64,000 nt of DNA from an uncultured Bacilli bacterium (GCA_947632415.1 CANRPB010000001.1:1-64000), one strand, 5' to 3'. Positions 37,532-47,442 are shown, counted from the first letter of the stretch. Notes: a model not told the origin generated them from the letters alone. Program-made: numbers and translations.

Positions 37532-38047
37532 TTAAAATAAACCACGTTTCTTGATATTAATAGTAATATCAATTATAGTTTTCTTAGTTTTCGGTTTAAG
37601 ATGGTTCAAAGAACCAGTTGCAATAGGAATTACATCATATCCAATCTGGATAAAATTGTCAAAGATTTTAATAGGTGTACCGAACTCATCTTTAAAATCG
37701 TAGTCCATATTAAACGGACAATTTTCCTTTGCATATTCATCAAGAGCACTAATTGCCTTAAAGAATTCAGTTTCTAAGTCAAAGTTAATGACATTATTGC
37801 CATAGCAAGTAAACGGACATGACAGACATGCTTCCGGCAACCAACTGATGTTATGAGTCTTGCTCAAACCCAGTGTGATTGCATCACCAGGACCAGCAAG
37901 TTCGATTCCATATGCACTATACGGATAATCGATTTTACTCTCGACTGTCATCCAGGGATATGCGTTAATTACTCGATCCATCAAGGATTCTTTATATGTC
38001 TTAGCACTCTTTTTATTCTTCGGTAAAGTAAAAGTATATGATTTCAT
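37532..38047 (-). CDS. Hypothetical protein with cysteine pair
   Basis: 171 aa, TAA stop, three bases upstream of the Sak4-like gene. It contains a Cys-x2-Cys-x4-Cys arrangement (EACLSCPFTCYG, residues about 92-101) and a later Cys, which could hold a metal. The C-terminus is Lys/Ile-rich. I do not recognise the family; the setting is replication and recombination. Confidence 0.7.
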   Translation of the reverse strand: MKSYTFTLPKNKKSAKTYKESLMDRVINAYPWMTVESKIDYPYSAYGIELAGPGDAITLGLSKTHNISWLPEACLSCPFTCYGNNVINFDLETEFFKAISALDEYAKENCPFNMDYDFKDEFGTPIKIFDNFIQIGYDVIPIATGSLNHLKPKTKKTIIDITINIKKRGLF

Positions 38048-38052
38048 AAATT

Positions 38053-39036
38053 TCAGCCTTTAAACATGTTATTACTAAATGAAATCTTCATTTGATTTTC
38101 TACCTTTGTTTCAATGATGTTGTTATATTTTAAATCGTTCTCAAAACTTAGTATAGTAGATTCACCAGCATCTCGATTTTTTAATATGTGCAAGTAAATC
38201 TTATCTTTTACTGGTAGACGATTTGGTCCGTAACATGTTATACCAAGTAGTTGCGGACGATGAATACATATAACATAATCTGAAGCATGAAAGATAGTAT
38301 CAGCAGAAGATATATCACTACGCATTGGATAATGCATAGACGGATTGTTAATCCTTTCAGGATTCTCAATATTCCGATTCATCTGTGATAACTGAATTAT
38401 AGTAGTATCAGGCAATTTCTTTATCCTGATAAACAGTTTCTGTAAATCAGAAATGATTTTTAATGCAGATTCTTGTCCTTCTACTAGTAGTGTATGGTCT
38501 AAGATAATAATGAATTTCTTACCTTTTGCATAGTTTTCATAGAAGTATTCTATAGTAGAAGCTATATTTTCAACGGTACCTGGAGTATCTACATAATATA
38601 TTGGATAATCTTTTATCTTCTTAGATTCCTCCTCTACACGTTTAAGCAATTCATCATCTAATGTTGAATCAGCACTATACAGCTCTGCAGTAGTTTGCCT
38701 TAACTTACTGCTTAATTTTCTACCCACATTACGAAATGATACCATTTCAAATGAGAAATCAAGTACTGCAATATCCTGATTTGGATTGAGATCTATTAAA
38801 TCAGATTCAAGCGTATTAACAAATGAGCTTTTACCTGAACCTGATATACCTACTATAGTGTATATCGTGTTAGGTTCAATTCCACCCATACATTGCTTAT
38901 TAAACTTATCCCATCGTGTTTTAAGTGATTGGATTTTATGCAGTTTCCTATTTCTTATATAGTTAACTGCTTCATTCGTAGCAATTGATATAGGTTGAAT
39001 CTTTAATACGTTAGAGAATTTGGTCACTTGTTCCAT
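38053..39036 (-). CDS. dnaB: DnaB-like replicative helicase
   Basis: 327 aa. The RecA-fold helicase core is complete: Walker A GISGSGKS at residues 63-70, a DFSFEM strand (motif H1a-like) at about 93, the FIIILDHTLL Walker B strand at about 175, TIIQLSQMNR (H3-like, with the conserved Gln) near 210, and an arginine finger region near HILKNRDAGE (H4). The long N-terminal domain of cellular DnaB is missing, as in many phage helicases. It should unwind DNA ahead of the polymerase. Start overlaps the upstream gene by 26 bases. Confidence 0.85.
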   Translation of the reverse strand: MEQVTKFSNVLKIQPISIATNEAVNYIRNRKLHKIQSLKTRWDKFNKQCMGGIEPNTIYTIVGISGSGKSSFVNTLESDLIDLNPNQDIAVLDFSFEMVSFRNVGRKLSSKLRQTTAELYSADSTLDDELLKRVEEESKKIKDYPIYYVDTPGTVENIASTIEYFYENYAKGKKFIIILDHTLLVEGQESALKIISDLQKLFIRIKKLPDTTIIQLSQMNRNIENPERINNPSMHYPMRSDISSADTIFHASDYVICIHRPQLLGITCYGPNRLPVKDKIYLHILKNRDAGESTILSFENDLKYNNIIETKVENQMKISFSNNMFKG

Positions 39037-39568
39037 ATTCTTCCTCCATATATTTCATTTGTTCCTCAATAGTTTCCCACTCATGTTGAGTGAGCCATTT
39101 CCACATAGTCTTCATATAACCTAGTTGACCTGTTATGGCTTTATTATTGACTTCATATCTAAGACATTCCATGATATGCTCATGCATTGCTTTAGATTTA
39201 CCAACAATACGGTTATATTCCTTTCTACATTTGCTTATATTACTTCTTAAAAACCCTTTTGTTCCATCAGGTCTAGTAACATAAACTGGAAATTCATCAT
39301 AGAAATAGTCAAAGAAGCTTTTATCTTCTTTAATAAGTTGTGTTAACTTATCTGTTTTTTCTATGACCTTGGTGTCTCCATCATAATGGATAGAGAGTAA
39401 GCCTTGAGATATTAACTCTTGTATTTCTTCTTCATTTATAAGGCTGAGAAGTTTTTGAATGTCTTGATTGACTTTTTTGATGTCATTCAATACAAGAGTA
39501 ATAAATACTAACTGATTAATAGATATATCTAATCTGTCTAATAGAGAAGTATCTAATTCAAGTATCAT
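39011..39568 (-). CDS. Hypothetical helical protein beside helicase
   Basis: 185 aa, TAA stop, overlapping the helicase start by 26 bases. The protein is helical and acidic with many Leu, Ile and Lys residues. A conserved helicase-loader function would suit its place, but no motif supports that. I do not recognise it. Confidence 0.7.
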   Translation of the reverse strand: MILELDTSLLDRLDISINQLVFITLVLNDIKKVNQDIQKLLSLINEEEIQELISQGLLSIHYDGDTKVIEKTDKLTQLIKEDKSFFDYFYDEFPVYVTRPDGTKGFLRSNISKCRKEYNRIVGKSKAMHEHIMECLRYEVNNKAITGQLGYMKTMWKWLTQHEWETIEEQMKYMEEEYGTSDQIL

Positions 39569-39617
39569 ATCCTAAATAATTTAGAACTGAAGTACTGATA
39601 ATCTCTGTTAAACTTTG

Positions 39618-41468
39618 TTAAAACAACTTCAATTGTTTATTTTTAAATTGAGCTATGATTTTCATAGCTTCTGTTATATAGTAATTATAGTTTATCTTTG
39701 GGTTATCTTTCAAATCTGAGAAGTTATTAAGGAGAGTAACACCAGATGCGGTTAGCATATTCTGATATTTCTTCTCTCCATCTTCTAACTTCCACTTATA
39801 TAGAAAGTAACCGTCAGTAGATGCATAAAAACGATTGGTTCTTTGCTGTGGAATATTATTGTATTCAACATTCCACTGTTTTCCTGTTTTTTCAGACATT
39901 AAGAAATCTTTAATATCTGTTACTGTAGGTATATAGTCTTTAGGTAATACACCTTCTAAGAAGTATTTCTCTACAGCTTTAGGTATAATCTTAGGTTCTA
40001 AACCTTTACCTAACTTAACATCAGTTATAAAGATACCTTTCTCCTTTATAGAATTACCTTGTTTACCAAAGTAATCATTAACAGCTAACTGATAAAAGCA
40101 ATCAAACTGTTCTGTTTCAAAGGATAAACGACTGAATTCTTCAAACTCTTTAATAGTAGCTTGTAATTCGTCGTATTTGGCCTTTTTAAGACCATATAAG
40201 ACACCATCAGTGTTCAACTGATAGATTGTAGCTCCTAAAGCTAAAAGTCGCTCAGAGAGGCTTAAAAGCAGTAATTGACCGTTTATTCTAATCTTCATAA
40301 CTGCCTCTGGTGAGTATAGCCAACTATGTTCATTTTGATAGTTGCCTGTTACTGAATTAAGTACTAATTTCTTAGTATCAGCTTCTAATTTTCTACCTTC
40401 TCTCTTCGCTGTTATTCTTTCTCGATATATACGTGAATATATATCTAGAAATACTTCTTTGTTTAGATGTGGTGGTACGAATCCATATTGAATTATTAAA
40501 CTCGGATATAGACTGGATGCATCGCTGTCTAATAGTAGTTCATCTTCCTTCGGTATAATTACTTCAGGTTGATTTATACTATGAATACCACCAACACCAA
40601 CAGATACTTCAAGATTTCCTAATAGGAAATGTTTGTTCCAACCGTTTCTGCCAGGAGATACTACTAACGTTTTCATCTCATTCAATAAAGCTTTTAATGT
40701 TGGATCACTGAATGAAATAGATGGTAGAATTACATCTTTCAAAGGTATCATATCTTTAGGACTTCTTAAATCTTTAAGTATATCCCATTGAATGCCAGTC
40801 TGTTGCATATATTCTGTTTTAAGAATATCTACACCAACACCTACACCATCTTTAGATAGACATTTAATGTGATAGTTATCTTCTATATCTATCCTCAATT
40901 TAATGTCTTTCTCACATCTAGTTAATAGTTCATAAGTAGACATAACATCATTGACATTATACTCTATCATGCTGTCTATTTCTTTAGCCAATAAAGGAAC
41001 AGACCAGTCATGATTAAACTCCTGAACATTCTTATACATCATAGTTACTTGCATTTCTTTAAGAGATACTCGTAATGCTTTACTATATAGCATAGTAAGT
41101 AAGTCTATTGTGAGGAAGTTATTTGCATACTTCCACTTTTTCCATCTATCAATATTATCTTTGTCTTGTGTAATAACATTTGATAGATTAAAGATCGACT
41201 CACAAATCTTTAGATATGAATAATGTGGATTAGAAAAGTATTCTATACAATAGTTTACTATAGGGTTATCATAATGAATATTATTATAACCTACAAAGTA
41301 AGCATCAGCATTAACAAATAGGGCACACATATACTCTATATCGTTACGTCTTTCAGAGCATTCATAGTTCATTAATTCCATTGTTTCAGTATTTAATACA
41401 GTACAATGAAATACGTTTCTGAATACTTCTATATCATATATAAAAACTAATTTATCACGTATTCTCAT
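39618..41468 (-). CDS. DNA polymerase, family B
   Basis: 616 aa from ATG 41468; the ATG at 41477 would lie inside the tRNA-like gene, so the later start is chosen. The 3'-5' exonuclease has FIYDIEVF (Asp12, Glu14), VGYNNIHYDNP (Asp67) and YNVNDVMSTYE (Asp174). The polymerase domain has motif A DSDASSLYPS (Asp314), motif B KLVLNSVTGN (about 367-376) and motif C YQLNTDGV (Asp421 in a TDG rather than DTD). All catalytic carboxylates are present, so the enzyme should polymerise and proofread. It is short for family B, like other phage members. crAss-like phages carry either a family A or a family B polymerase; this one has B. No in-frame TAG in 616 codons. Confidence 0.9.
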   Translation of the reverse strand: MRIRDKLVFIYDIEVFRNVFHCTVLNTETMELMNYECSERRNDIEYMCALFVNADAYFVGYNNIHYDNPIVNYCIEYFSNPHYSYLKICESIFNLSNVITQDKDNIDRWKKWKYANNFLTIDLLTMLYSKALRVSLKEMQVTMMYKNVQEFNHDWSVPLLAKEIDSMIEYNVNDVMSTYELLTRCEKDIKLRIDIEDNYHIKCLSKDGVGVGVDILKTEYMQQTGIQWDILKDLRSPKDMIPLKDVILPSISFSDPTLKALLNEMKTLVVSPGRNGWNKHFLLGNLEVSVGVGGIHSINQPEVIIPKEDELLLDSDASSLYPSLIIQYGFVPPHLNKEVFLDIYSRIYRERITAKREGRKLEADTKKLVLNSVTGNYQNEHSWLYSPEAVMKIRINGQLLLLSLSERLLALGATIYQLNTDGVLYGLKKAKYDELQATIKEFEEFSRLSFETEQFDCFYQLAVNDYFGKQGNSIKEKGIFITDVKLGKGLEPKIIPKAVEKYFLEGVLPKDYIPTVTDIKDFLMSEKTGKQWNVEYNNIPQQRTNRFYASTDGYFLYKWKLEDGEKKYQNMLTASGVTLLNNFSDLKDNPKINYNYYITEAMKIIAQFKNKQLKLF

Positions 41469-41471
41469 AGA

Positions 41472-41542
41472 TCCCATAGTCAGACTCGAACTGACGCTAA
41501 TCGCACTATTCCTAGCAGCTCTACCAACTGAGCTATATGGGA
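41472..41542 (-). tRNA. tRNA-like gene with non-canonical anticodon arm
   Basis: 71 bases on the minus strand. Acceptor stem TCCCATA/TATGGGA, D arm GCTC/GAGC with loop AGTTGGTA, and T arm GTCAG-TTCGAGT-CTGAC are all canonical. The middle is not: the best pairing is GCTAG with TTAGC around an 11-base loop and no variable loop, and no standard 5-bp/7-base arm fits, so an anticodon cannot be assigned. No CCA is encoded. It ends four bases before the DNA polymerase ATG. It may be a diverged or suppressor tRNA, or a processing element. Confidence 0.65.
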
Positions 41543-41574
41543 AACCTTCTTTTAATTATGAAAAATGCTCGATA

Positions 41575-41817
41575 TTATTCCGCGTCGAACTCGCGTAATT
41601 TTTCTAAGAATATATCTATCTTATCACTGTCATAAAAACAGTCATATTCTCTACCGGTCAATTTCTTAGTAGAAATAGGGAATAACTTATAAGCTGCATT
41701 ATATACAGCTTGACCATAACGTATTTCAGTGTTAATACGTATTGCTTGGTCTGCTAACTTCTTGATGTGAATCACATCTAAATCATCGATTTTTCTCATA
41801 TTATGCTGCATTATCAA
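41575..41817 (-). CDS. Small hypothetical protein
   Basis: 80 aa, TAA stop, overlapping the upstream gene by 17 bases. Mixed charge, predicted mostly helical, ending in an acidic tail. An internal Met at codon 3 or 7 is a possible start. Not recognised. Confidence 0.6.
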   Translation of the reverse strand: MIMQHNMRKIDDLDVIHIKKLADQAIRINTEIRYGQAVYNAAYKLFPISTKKLTGREYDCFYDSDKIDIFLEKLREFDAE

Positions 41818-42586
41818 GTAATATTCCTCTACTATAGAACATACTGCTGTTATCTTTACTGTCTTTTACTCTAATACCAGTAAAGGAAGTATCTTTTTCA
41901 TACTTCTTAGCAATATCTTTAACTTTCATTTTAGCATCTTCTAACGTATTAGCTTTAATGTAATCAGTTAGAAAATCATAATACTGGTCAGAAGTATTTG
42001 ACTTCTTACGCTGTATTACGTACTGAAACGATCTATTATCTGTCACTTCTTTAACATTTAATTCAGCTGCACTATAATGTGGTTTAACGCCTTTTATGCC
42101 AAATGGTGATAGATATAGACGAGATTCGAATTCCATAGCTCGTTTAGCCTTACGAGCTGAAATCTTTTCTTTGATTTCATCATCAGTTAAAACACGGGGA
42201 CTAGTTTTAACGAATAAATTATTCTTAACTAGTTTGGTGAATTTCTTTATTTCTTGGCGGCTATAGCTTCTAGTATAATCATATCCTGCTTTTTGCAAAA
42301 TAGATTTAACTAATTCTTTTTTAGCCTGTTTAACTGATTTATTTTCTTCCATGCAAGCTTCAGCTAACTTTGTTCTAAAGTCTTTCTGATGCTTACCTAT
42401 ACATTTTCGAAAGCCTATTACTTTCCCATCTTTATATTTTATAAGTTTAGATGGTCCCGGTCCCCAAACAGTTTTATACTCTGGCATAGTTTTCTTACGA
42501 CTATTTACACGTTTTTTGGCTTTTATTACTTCTTTATAGTTACGCTTTGTTTGGGCGGTTAATTTCTGTATCCTATTCTTTTTCAT
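41801..42586 (-). CDS. Basic hypothetical protein
   Basis: 261 aa, strongly lysine/arginine-rich, especially in the first 40 residues, which suggests nucleic-acid binding. No catalytic motif is apparent. TAA stop; coupled by overlap to the small gene downstream and followed by the tRNA-like gene and DNA polymerase. Confidence 0.65.
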   Translation of the reverse strand: MKKNRIQKLTAQTKRNYKEVIKAKKRVNSRKKTMPEYKTVWGPGPSKLIKYKDGKVIGFRKCIGKHQKDFRTKLAEACMEENKSVKQAKKELVKSILQKAGYDYTRSYSRQEIKKFTKLVKNNLFVKTSPRVLTDDEIKEKISARKAKRAMEFESRLYLSPFGIKGVKPHYSAAELNVKEVTDNRSFQYVIQRKKSNTSDQYYDFLTDYIKANTLEDAKMKVKDIAKKYEKDTSFTGIRVKDSKDNSSMFYSRGILLDNAA

Positions 42587-42605
42587 AATCTTGATAATTA
42601 AATGG

Positions 42606-43139
42606 TTAATACTATACTGCTAAGGATAAAGCAGGAGATTCAATGTCAAGTTCTGCCTTTTCATTGAAGTCTGATATATCTTTATTCAGTTTATTTATTT
42701 CTAATTGTAACTTATTCTTCAAACCTGCAATATATGCAGAAGTAAGTTCTTCAGTTTTGTCTAGATTCTTTTTACCTTTAGAACGTTTTAATTTCGGATC
42801 TAAAGTCTTAATCTTACTTAAATGAAATAGTGCTTCAGACTTTTCGCATAAAGTAAAGATGTTGAGATAATTATTATCTTTAGGTAACTCCGTAAACTTC
42901 TTATAACCCATATTAATACACTGCATATACAGTTTTAGAAGTATACGTTCATCAGACAATTCAGTGATTTTCTGTAACAATGCTTTTAAGTCATAGTTAC
43001 GTTTCGCACCTTGCGGAATAACATTCTCTTCTTTAATTTTATTCCAATAGAAAGTAATTTCATTAGAAATTTCCTTAATACGACCGATTTTACCTTTATT
43101 CTTATCTCCAAGTAAATATAATGATGTAATTGATTTCAT
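42606..43139 (-). CDS. Hypothetical lysine-rich protein
   Basis: Start ATG 43139 is chosen because upstream codons of the same frame run through the tRNA-like minihelix and begin at a TTG. The 175 codons are followed by TAG, TAT, TAA, so with TAG as glutamine the protein ends in two extra residues. The C-terminal half is a probable coiled coil (LQLEINKLNKDISDFNEKAE). Function not recognised. Confidence 0.65.
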
Positions 43140-43191
43140 ACGCAATTTGATTTTTAAATTAATACTTGACCAAATTACATCTACCAGTGTA

Positions 43192-43230
43192 TCCGGTATG
43201 GGAATCGAACCCATATTAACCATTACCGGA
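43192..43230 (-). ncRNA. tRNA-like minihelix, 39 nt
   Basis: On the minus strand a 6-bp acceptor-like stem TCCGGT/ACCGGA directly abuts a perfect T arm: ATGGG, loop TTCGATT, CCCAT. A 10-base linker stands in for the D and anticodon arms. It is the second element of this type in the operon and lies in a 184-base gap. The same gap (43,231-43,323) also holds an 8-bp hairpin AATAGTAA/TTACTATT and a 7-bp hairpin ACAGTAC/GTACTGT. Confidence 0.65.
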
Positions 43231-43323
43231 TGAATAATAGTAAAAACCCTATTCAGCAATTACTATTAAAACAGTACCCAGTTCAGTACTGTGAAATTAT
43301 TTAGTTTTTAGATCGTACCCAAT

Positions 43324-43884
43324 TCAATACTCTCTGCTTTTTACCAACCGGCCGAGTGTAATAGGGATTATCCGTCCACCAGTTTTTATACCGACTATAG
43401 CACTGAGCCCATCCACAGCAATGTTAGTATCGGTTATGTCCTTACTTTTTGCATATTTCTCAATATTCTTCTGATTAATCCATTTGGAATGGAGTTCTCC
43501 ATCAGAACAATTCCGCATGCAATCAAATAGAATATCTACTATGCAATCATAATCTTTTCTCTTCTTAGCTTCGTCAATGATACTTTTAGTAATCTCATCA
43601 AAAGCTAATTCATTTCTAGTTCCGTTAGAACCAGTAATTGCATCTGCAACACTAATAGAGACATCTATAATACTCACCGATTCATAAGTATTAAATAATC
43701 TTTGCCACCATAACGGCCCACTTCCATAGTATAAGAAGACCCGTCCATCCTCTTGAATACTTACTTTTTTAGGCGTTTCTTTACTTCCTCCGTTCCAGAT
43801 CTGAACTTTGGACAATATGGTTGGTTCAGAACATATTAGAATTCGCAGAAGTTCTACTCTTGTTTTAGAAAGTCTGCCATCCAT
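43324..43884 (-). CDS. Hypothetical protein
   Basis: 186 aa, TGA stop. The sequence has a basic N-terminus, a Trp-Trp motif (GPLWWQRLF) near residue 58 and a cysteine pair near residue 125. It is followed by the minihelix/hairpin gap. Function not recognised; it is coupled (8-base spacing) to the gene upstream. Confidence 0.65.
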   Translation of the reverse strand: MDGRLSKTRVELLRILICSEPTILSKVQIWNGGSKETPKKVSIQEDGRVFLYYGSGPLWWQRLFNTYESVSIIDVSISVADAITGSNGTRNELAFDEITKSIIDEAKKRKDYDCIVDILFDCMRNCSDGELHSKWINQKNIEKYAKSKDITDTNIAVDGLSAIVGIKTGGRIIPITLGRLVKSREY

Positions 43885-43892
43885 AAACTCTA

Positions 43893-44522
43893 TTATTCGT
43901 TAGTTTCTGTTACAGTTGCTGTTACATGAATTTCGGTAGTATCATCATTCAAACCACACTGTCGTAAATAATCTGACTGCAAACGCTGATTCATGTCAAT
44001 ATATCCACGAACCGTTTCAGCCAACTGCATACACTTCCGTGACATTTCTTCATAGAAGTTAAGAACATTCTGATTAGACAATTTAGTCAAATCATTCAAC
44101 ATCGGTAATTCTTCAGCAGTGAAAAACATCGGCTTTGAACCCGGTTTATTCAACCGTTCAATACATTCAATAACGTTCTGGCGTGTTGCTTTAGTAAATT
44201 CAGGTGAAACCATTTCAAATACTAAAGACGGATCATTCTTCTTTTCGTTCAATACGATTTTCGGACGACCATCTACATCTTTCTCCAACAAAGATACTGA
44301 TTCAACATCAATAGCTTTAAGGATATAAGCTTTTACTTCCTGACGGAAAGTATTCTTACCTGTAGCTACATCTTCCTTATACTTAAGATCTGGTGCTTGT
44401 GCTACGATTGTAAATATCTGCTGCCCAAAGAACGGGCCATATTTCTGCGCAGTCTGGCGATATCGTGCCATAACCTGTGCTGCTAAACTCGGTGCAGTTG
44501 CACTCTTTACTGAAACTTCCAT
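43893..44522 (-). CDS. Hypothetical protein
   Basis: 209 aa, TAA stop, mostly helical, with a Gln/Ala-rich N-terminus and a Thr-rich acidic C-terminus. It is the first protein gene downstream of the long ORF-free block. I do not recognise the family. Confidence 0.65.
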   Translation of the reverse strand: MEVSVKSATAPSLAAQVMARYRQTAQKYGPFFGQQIFTIVAQAPDLKYKEDVATGKNTFRQEVKAYILKAIDVESVSLLEKDVDGRPKIVLNEKKNDPSLVFEMVSPEFTKATRQNVIECIERLNKPGSKPMFFTAEELPMLNDLTKLSNQNVLNFYEEMSRKCMQLAETVRGYIDMNQRLQSDYLRQCGLNDDTTEIHVTATVTETNE

Positions 44523-44749
44523 ATAATTGTTCCTTTTTGAGTCCGTACTTGATATACCAATACGAACAAGTTATACACTATGTTAATAATCTCCTCACTG
44601 TTCGGTCATTTACTGGTTACTCAATTATGGAGTAAGTGAATTCAATCACATAACCTACTAAGTTTCTATGCATGATAATAAACTGTTAGAGTAATTTGAA
44701 AATATCTACTGATAAATTCTTTGATAATAGTTTGTTAATATAATTTTAT

Positions 44750-46640
44750 CGTCCCGTTTCGACGGTTAAGATTCAATTTTTTCGATGCTTAACGCACCCC
44801 TCACCGTAATCTCATATCGCGATTAGATGCAATATGAAAAACTAAGTCAATGGCATCTTTTCAGCCTATTAGTGTTTCCGGGTATTACGACAATCTACGC
44901 GATTGAAGGTCGTTTATCTAACGTTACTAAACTCACAAGCTCATTGCATATAGCATGACCCACTTGTACCATTTCCAGGATTTCTTTGTTTATACTGCAC
45001 GAACATTAGGATTTCCACCTATCATCGTTCCCTTGTTTGCTCATGGAATAATTTTCGACATGAGTGTACTATTAACCATATAGAGACAGTATATGAATTG
45101 ACACAGGATGCTAACGAATCAGCGTTCTCTCACATCAGTAGTTGCGGCTACTAACTTTACGAGTGTCTTAACGGTCAGCAATGTCGGTTGGCAGTCGGGG
45201 TGGCTCGTACTCCTTAACTTCTATCTTACAACAATAGTTTGAAATCTCTGTACTACCATTGGACTTCCCATTTATTAATGATTAACAATCATGACACGCT
45301 TTGGAGTCGTGGCGGGTCAATTACTAGCCAAAACAACTTCTTAATCTTGTATTACATCTAATACCCAGTAAGTTATTGTACTCGATTTTTATTTTGTACG
45401 ATGGTCCTTATCCAAAATCCTGGAATGGACTAGTCTAATTTCCAAAGGTATTTACATATCTTGAAATACTTAAGCTCTGCTTGTTTTTAAAGGAGTTTTC
45501 AAAGCATCTCCTAAATTCATTTTTACTACGTAATAACACTTGCTAAAGGTGTTCGCTTCTAAATTCAGGGTTAAAGCGCCCTCATAATCGCATTTTAGGC
45601 TTTTATTGTTTTTGCCTCGTCATTTCTCATTGTATTATACTCATCTACACGACTAAACTCATGAGTCACCTTAGACTTGAAAGACGGTATCAATCTCATA
45701 TACCTCATCCCTTATACGTAAGTTCTTTTGCAGCACACTAGTTACGGTAATGCACAGGATTGGCTCCTGCTCCACGATAATCAGTCGTATTTCTACGGAT
45801 CATTGCGTTTCCAGCTTTCATATCCTTACTTTGTATAAGTATGTACCATAACACGGTTATCCTTACATTAGTATCAGTAATTTCCTCCCTTCATATATGC
45901 AAGTTCCAACATCCACAATTGCATGTTGCATCACAGCTGATGTGCATAGAACACTAGAGTTAGCCTATTTTCCTATCTGGACGTATAGTTGACGCTTTTG
46001 TTGACCGATTTTGGAGACCGGTTGTGCCTGTAATGGGCAGTATTTGGTATGTTTCGGCTTCTCTTTCCAAAGGATTAGCCCAGGAACCGGATTGTCCCTG
46101 TTTCAGCATCGTGTTCATACTCCTGTTTGATTCTGCTTTTGATAAACTAATAACGAGTATAAGGATTTCGTTCCTATTTTGGAGATTGTGGATATTGTTA
46201 CTAAGTAGTTTTATTTGTTTATTCTACTAACTATATCTCTCCGATTTGAATTAATTTATGACTAGGGTATCTTCTTGTAGCTCCTAAATCAAGGGTTCTT
46301 CACATTTAATATCGCCAGCCGGTTCTCATACTATTTGTGTGGGCTATTCACCCTCTCCCACTTTCCCTACCTTTTTCACCAGTATGGGCTATTATCCTAC
46401 CTTTTGAGTATCTCACCGTTGTTGCGGCTATGGAGCATCTCATAACTACTCCTGACATATTCTCGGATTCTGTATCTTTCGGGCTATAACTAATGAGTTA
46501 AACTCCCTGACGGGCGCGACCAGTACTATTGTGTACTTTACCGCATGACTTCCCCGGAGTGATTTACGCTACAGTTTTACTCCTCTCGTACTATGATATA
46601 ATTATAGATTTTTAAAGTGGTTATTATCATTAACTATTTA
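44750..46640 (-). ncRNA. Candidate large structured non-coding RNA region (~1.9-2.1 kb)
   Basis: No convincing gene on either strand between 44,523 and 46,664, even with TAG read as sense. The stretch is less AT-rich than neighbouring genes and packed with short perfect hairpins on the operon (minus) strand, for example CGTA-GAAA-TACG with a GNRA loop at 45,786-45,797, CAGGA/TCCTG at 45,755-45,769, AGGAG/CTCCT at 45,491-45,512, CTCATG/CATGAG at 45,040-45,064 and GTTAAG/CTTAAC at 44,765-44,793. This is how large ornate phage RNAs look. The strand is taken from operon direction. It could be one RNA or several. Not assigned to a known class. Confidence 0.5.
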
Positions 46641-46664
46641 CCACTAGGCATTTCTCGTCTGCCA

Positions 46665-47051
46665 TTAATTATTCTGTTCTGGTTCTAAACTGATAATTTT
46701 ACCTGTTATTAGGTCGATTGTTGCAACAATCTTATTACCTTTACAAATATCTACGAATTTATTTCTTATATCATTACTACTGATATAATCAATAGGATCC
46801 ATACTCTTCGCGTTAAAACCATCCAAACATTCACAAGCATTACTTACAGACAAATGTAAGTACTTCTCTGAATATAAACAATTTCTTATACTCGCACATG
46901 TACTATTATAAAGTGAATCAGAATTATCTCCATTTATAATAAAATAATCTGTTTGAGCATTAACAGAGGTCAGTTTTGCTCTGGCCTCTTTAAGCTCCTT
47001 TATGATACGAGACAACCGTATCATTTGTTTAAGTATAACCTTATTGTTCAT
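46665..47051 (-). CDS. Hypothetical protein
   Basis: 128 aa, TAA stop. N-terminal amphipathic helix or coiled coil (KQMIRLSRIIKELKEARAKL), then a Cys-containing middle. It overlaps the membrane-anchored gene upstream by 11 bases, so the two are probably made together. Not recognised. Confidence 0.65.
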   Translation of the reverse strand: MNNKVILKQMIRLSRIIKELKEARAKLTSVNAQTDYFIINGDNSDSLYNSTCASIRNCLYSEKYLHLSVSNACECLDGFNAKSMDPIDYISSNDIRNKFVDICKGNKIVATIDLITGKIISLEPEQNN

Positions 47052-47442
47052 GATTCTTTACTAATTGTAATATAGATTGAGGTCGTTCGTCATCAGGTAC
47101 CCTGCCTATAGACTTAACATATGGATACCCTGTTGAATTCTCTTTCTCTATTATTTTAGTTTTCCACTTAACTACTGGCTTTGGTTCGCCAGTAGTCTTT
47201 ACATTCACAATTGCATCTGTTGTTCCTTTTACGGACACGTTTAATGTAGCTAAATCTATTTCTACATCAATTTGGTCTACAGATTTTTTCTCCTCTTTAT
47301 TCACTATAGGGAACTTAGGTAGTTCCACAATTGAGGGAATTACAGGCTGTGCCTGTACAACTTCTGTAGTTGCAAATAATTGTCTGCCAATAAAGACACT
47401 AACAACGAACATTACCGCTACAGTTAATATTCTCCTATTCAT
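47041..47442 (-). CDS. Membrane-anchored periplasmic-type protein
   Basis: 133 aa. A basic start (MNRR) is followed by a hydrophobic helix at residues about 5-25 that could be a signal peptide or anchor; the rest is hydrophilic with beta-strand character (VEIDLATLNVSVKG). TAA stop. No enzyme motif. Its pairing with a small coiled-coil protein suggests an envelope role, which is inference only. Confidence 0.65.
   Translation of the reverse strand: MNRRILTVAVMFVVSVFIGRQLFATTEVVQAQPVIPSIVELPKFPIVNKEEKKSVDQIDVEIDLATLNVSVKGTTDAIVNVKTTGEPKPVVKWKTKIIEKENSTGYPYVKSIGRVPDDERPQSILQLVKNHEQ

Noticed and set aside
42612..43259. Longer N-terminus of the 42.6-43.1 kb gene starting at TTG 43259
   Set aside because: The extension would cover the tRNA-like minihelix and its encoded residues look unrelated to the rest of the protein.
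45960..46240. Minus-strand frame open for about 83 codons if TAG is sense, and an antisense 68-codon plus-strand ORF
   Set aside because: No start near the beginning, no resemblance to a family, and one open frame of that length is not surprising over 2 kb in six frames.
44740..46640. Ribosomal RNA genes (SSU/LSU) on the minus strand
   Set aside because: A few 10-13-base matches to conserved loops (sarcin-ricin-like, 790-loop-like) tempted this reading, but the order is inconsistent and the core peptidyl-transferase strings are missing. Matches of this length are expected by chance in comparisons of this size.
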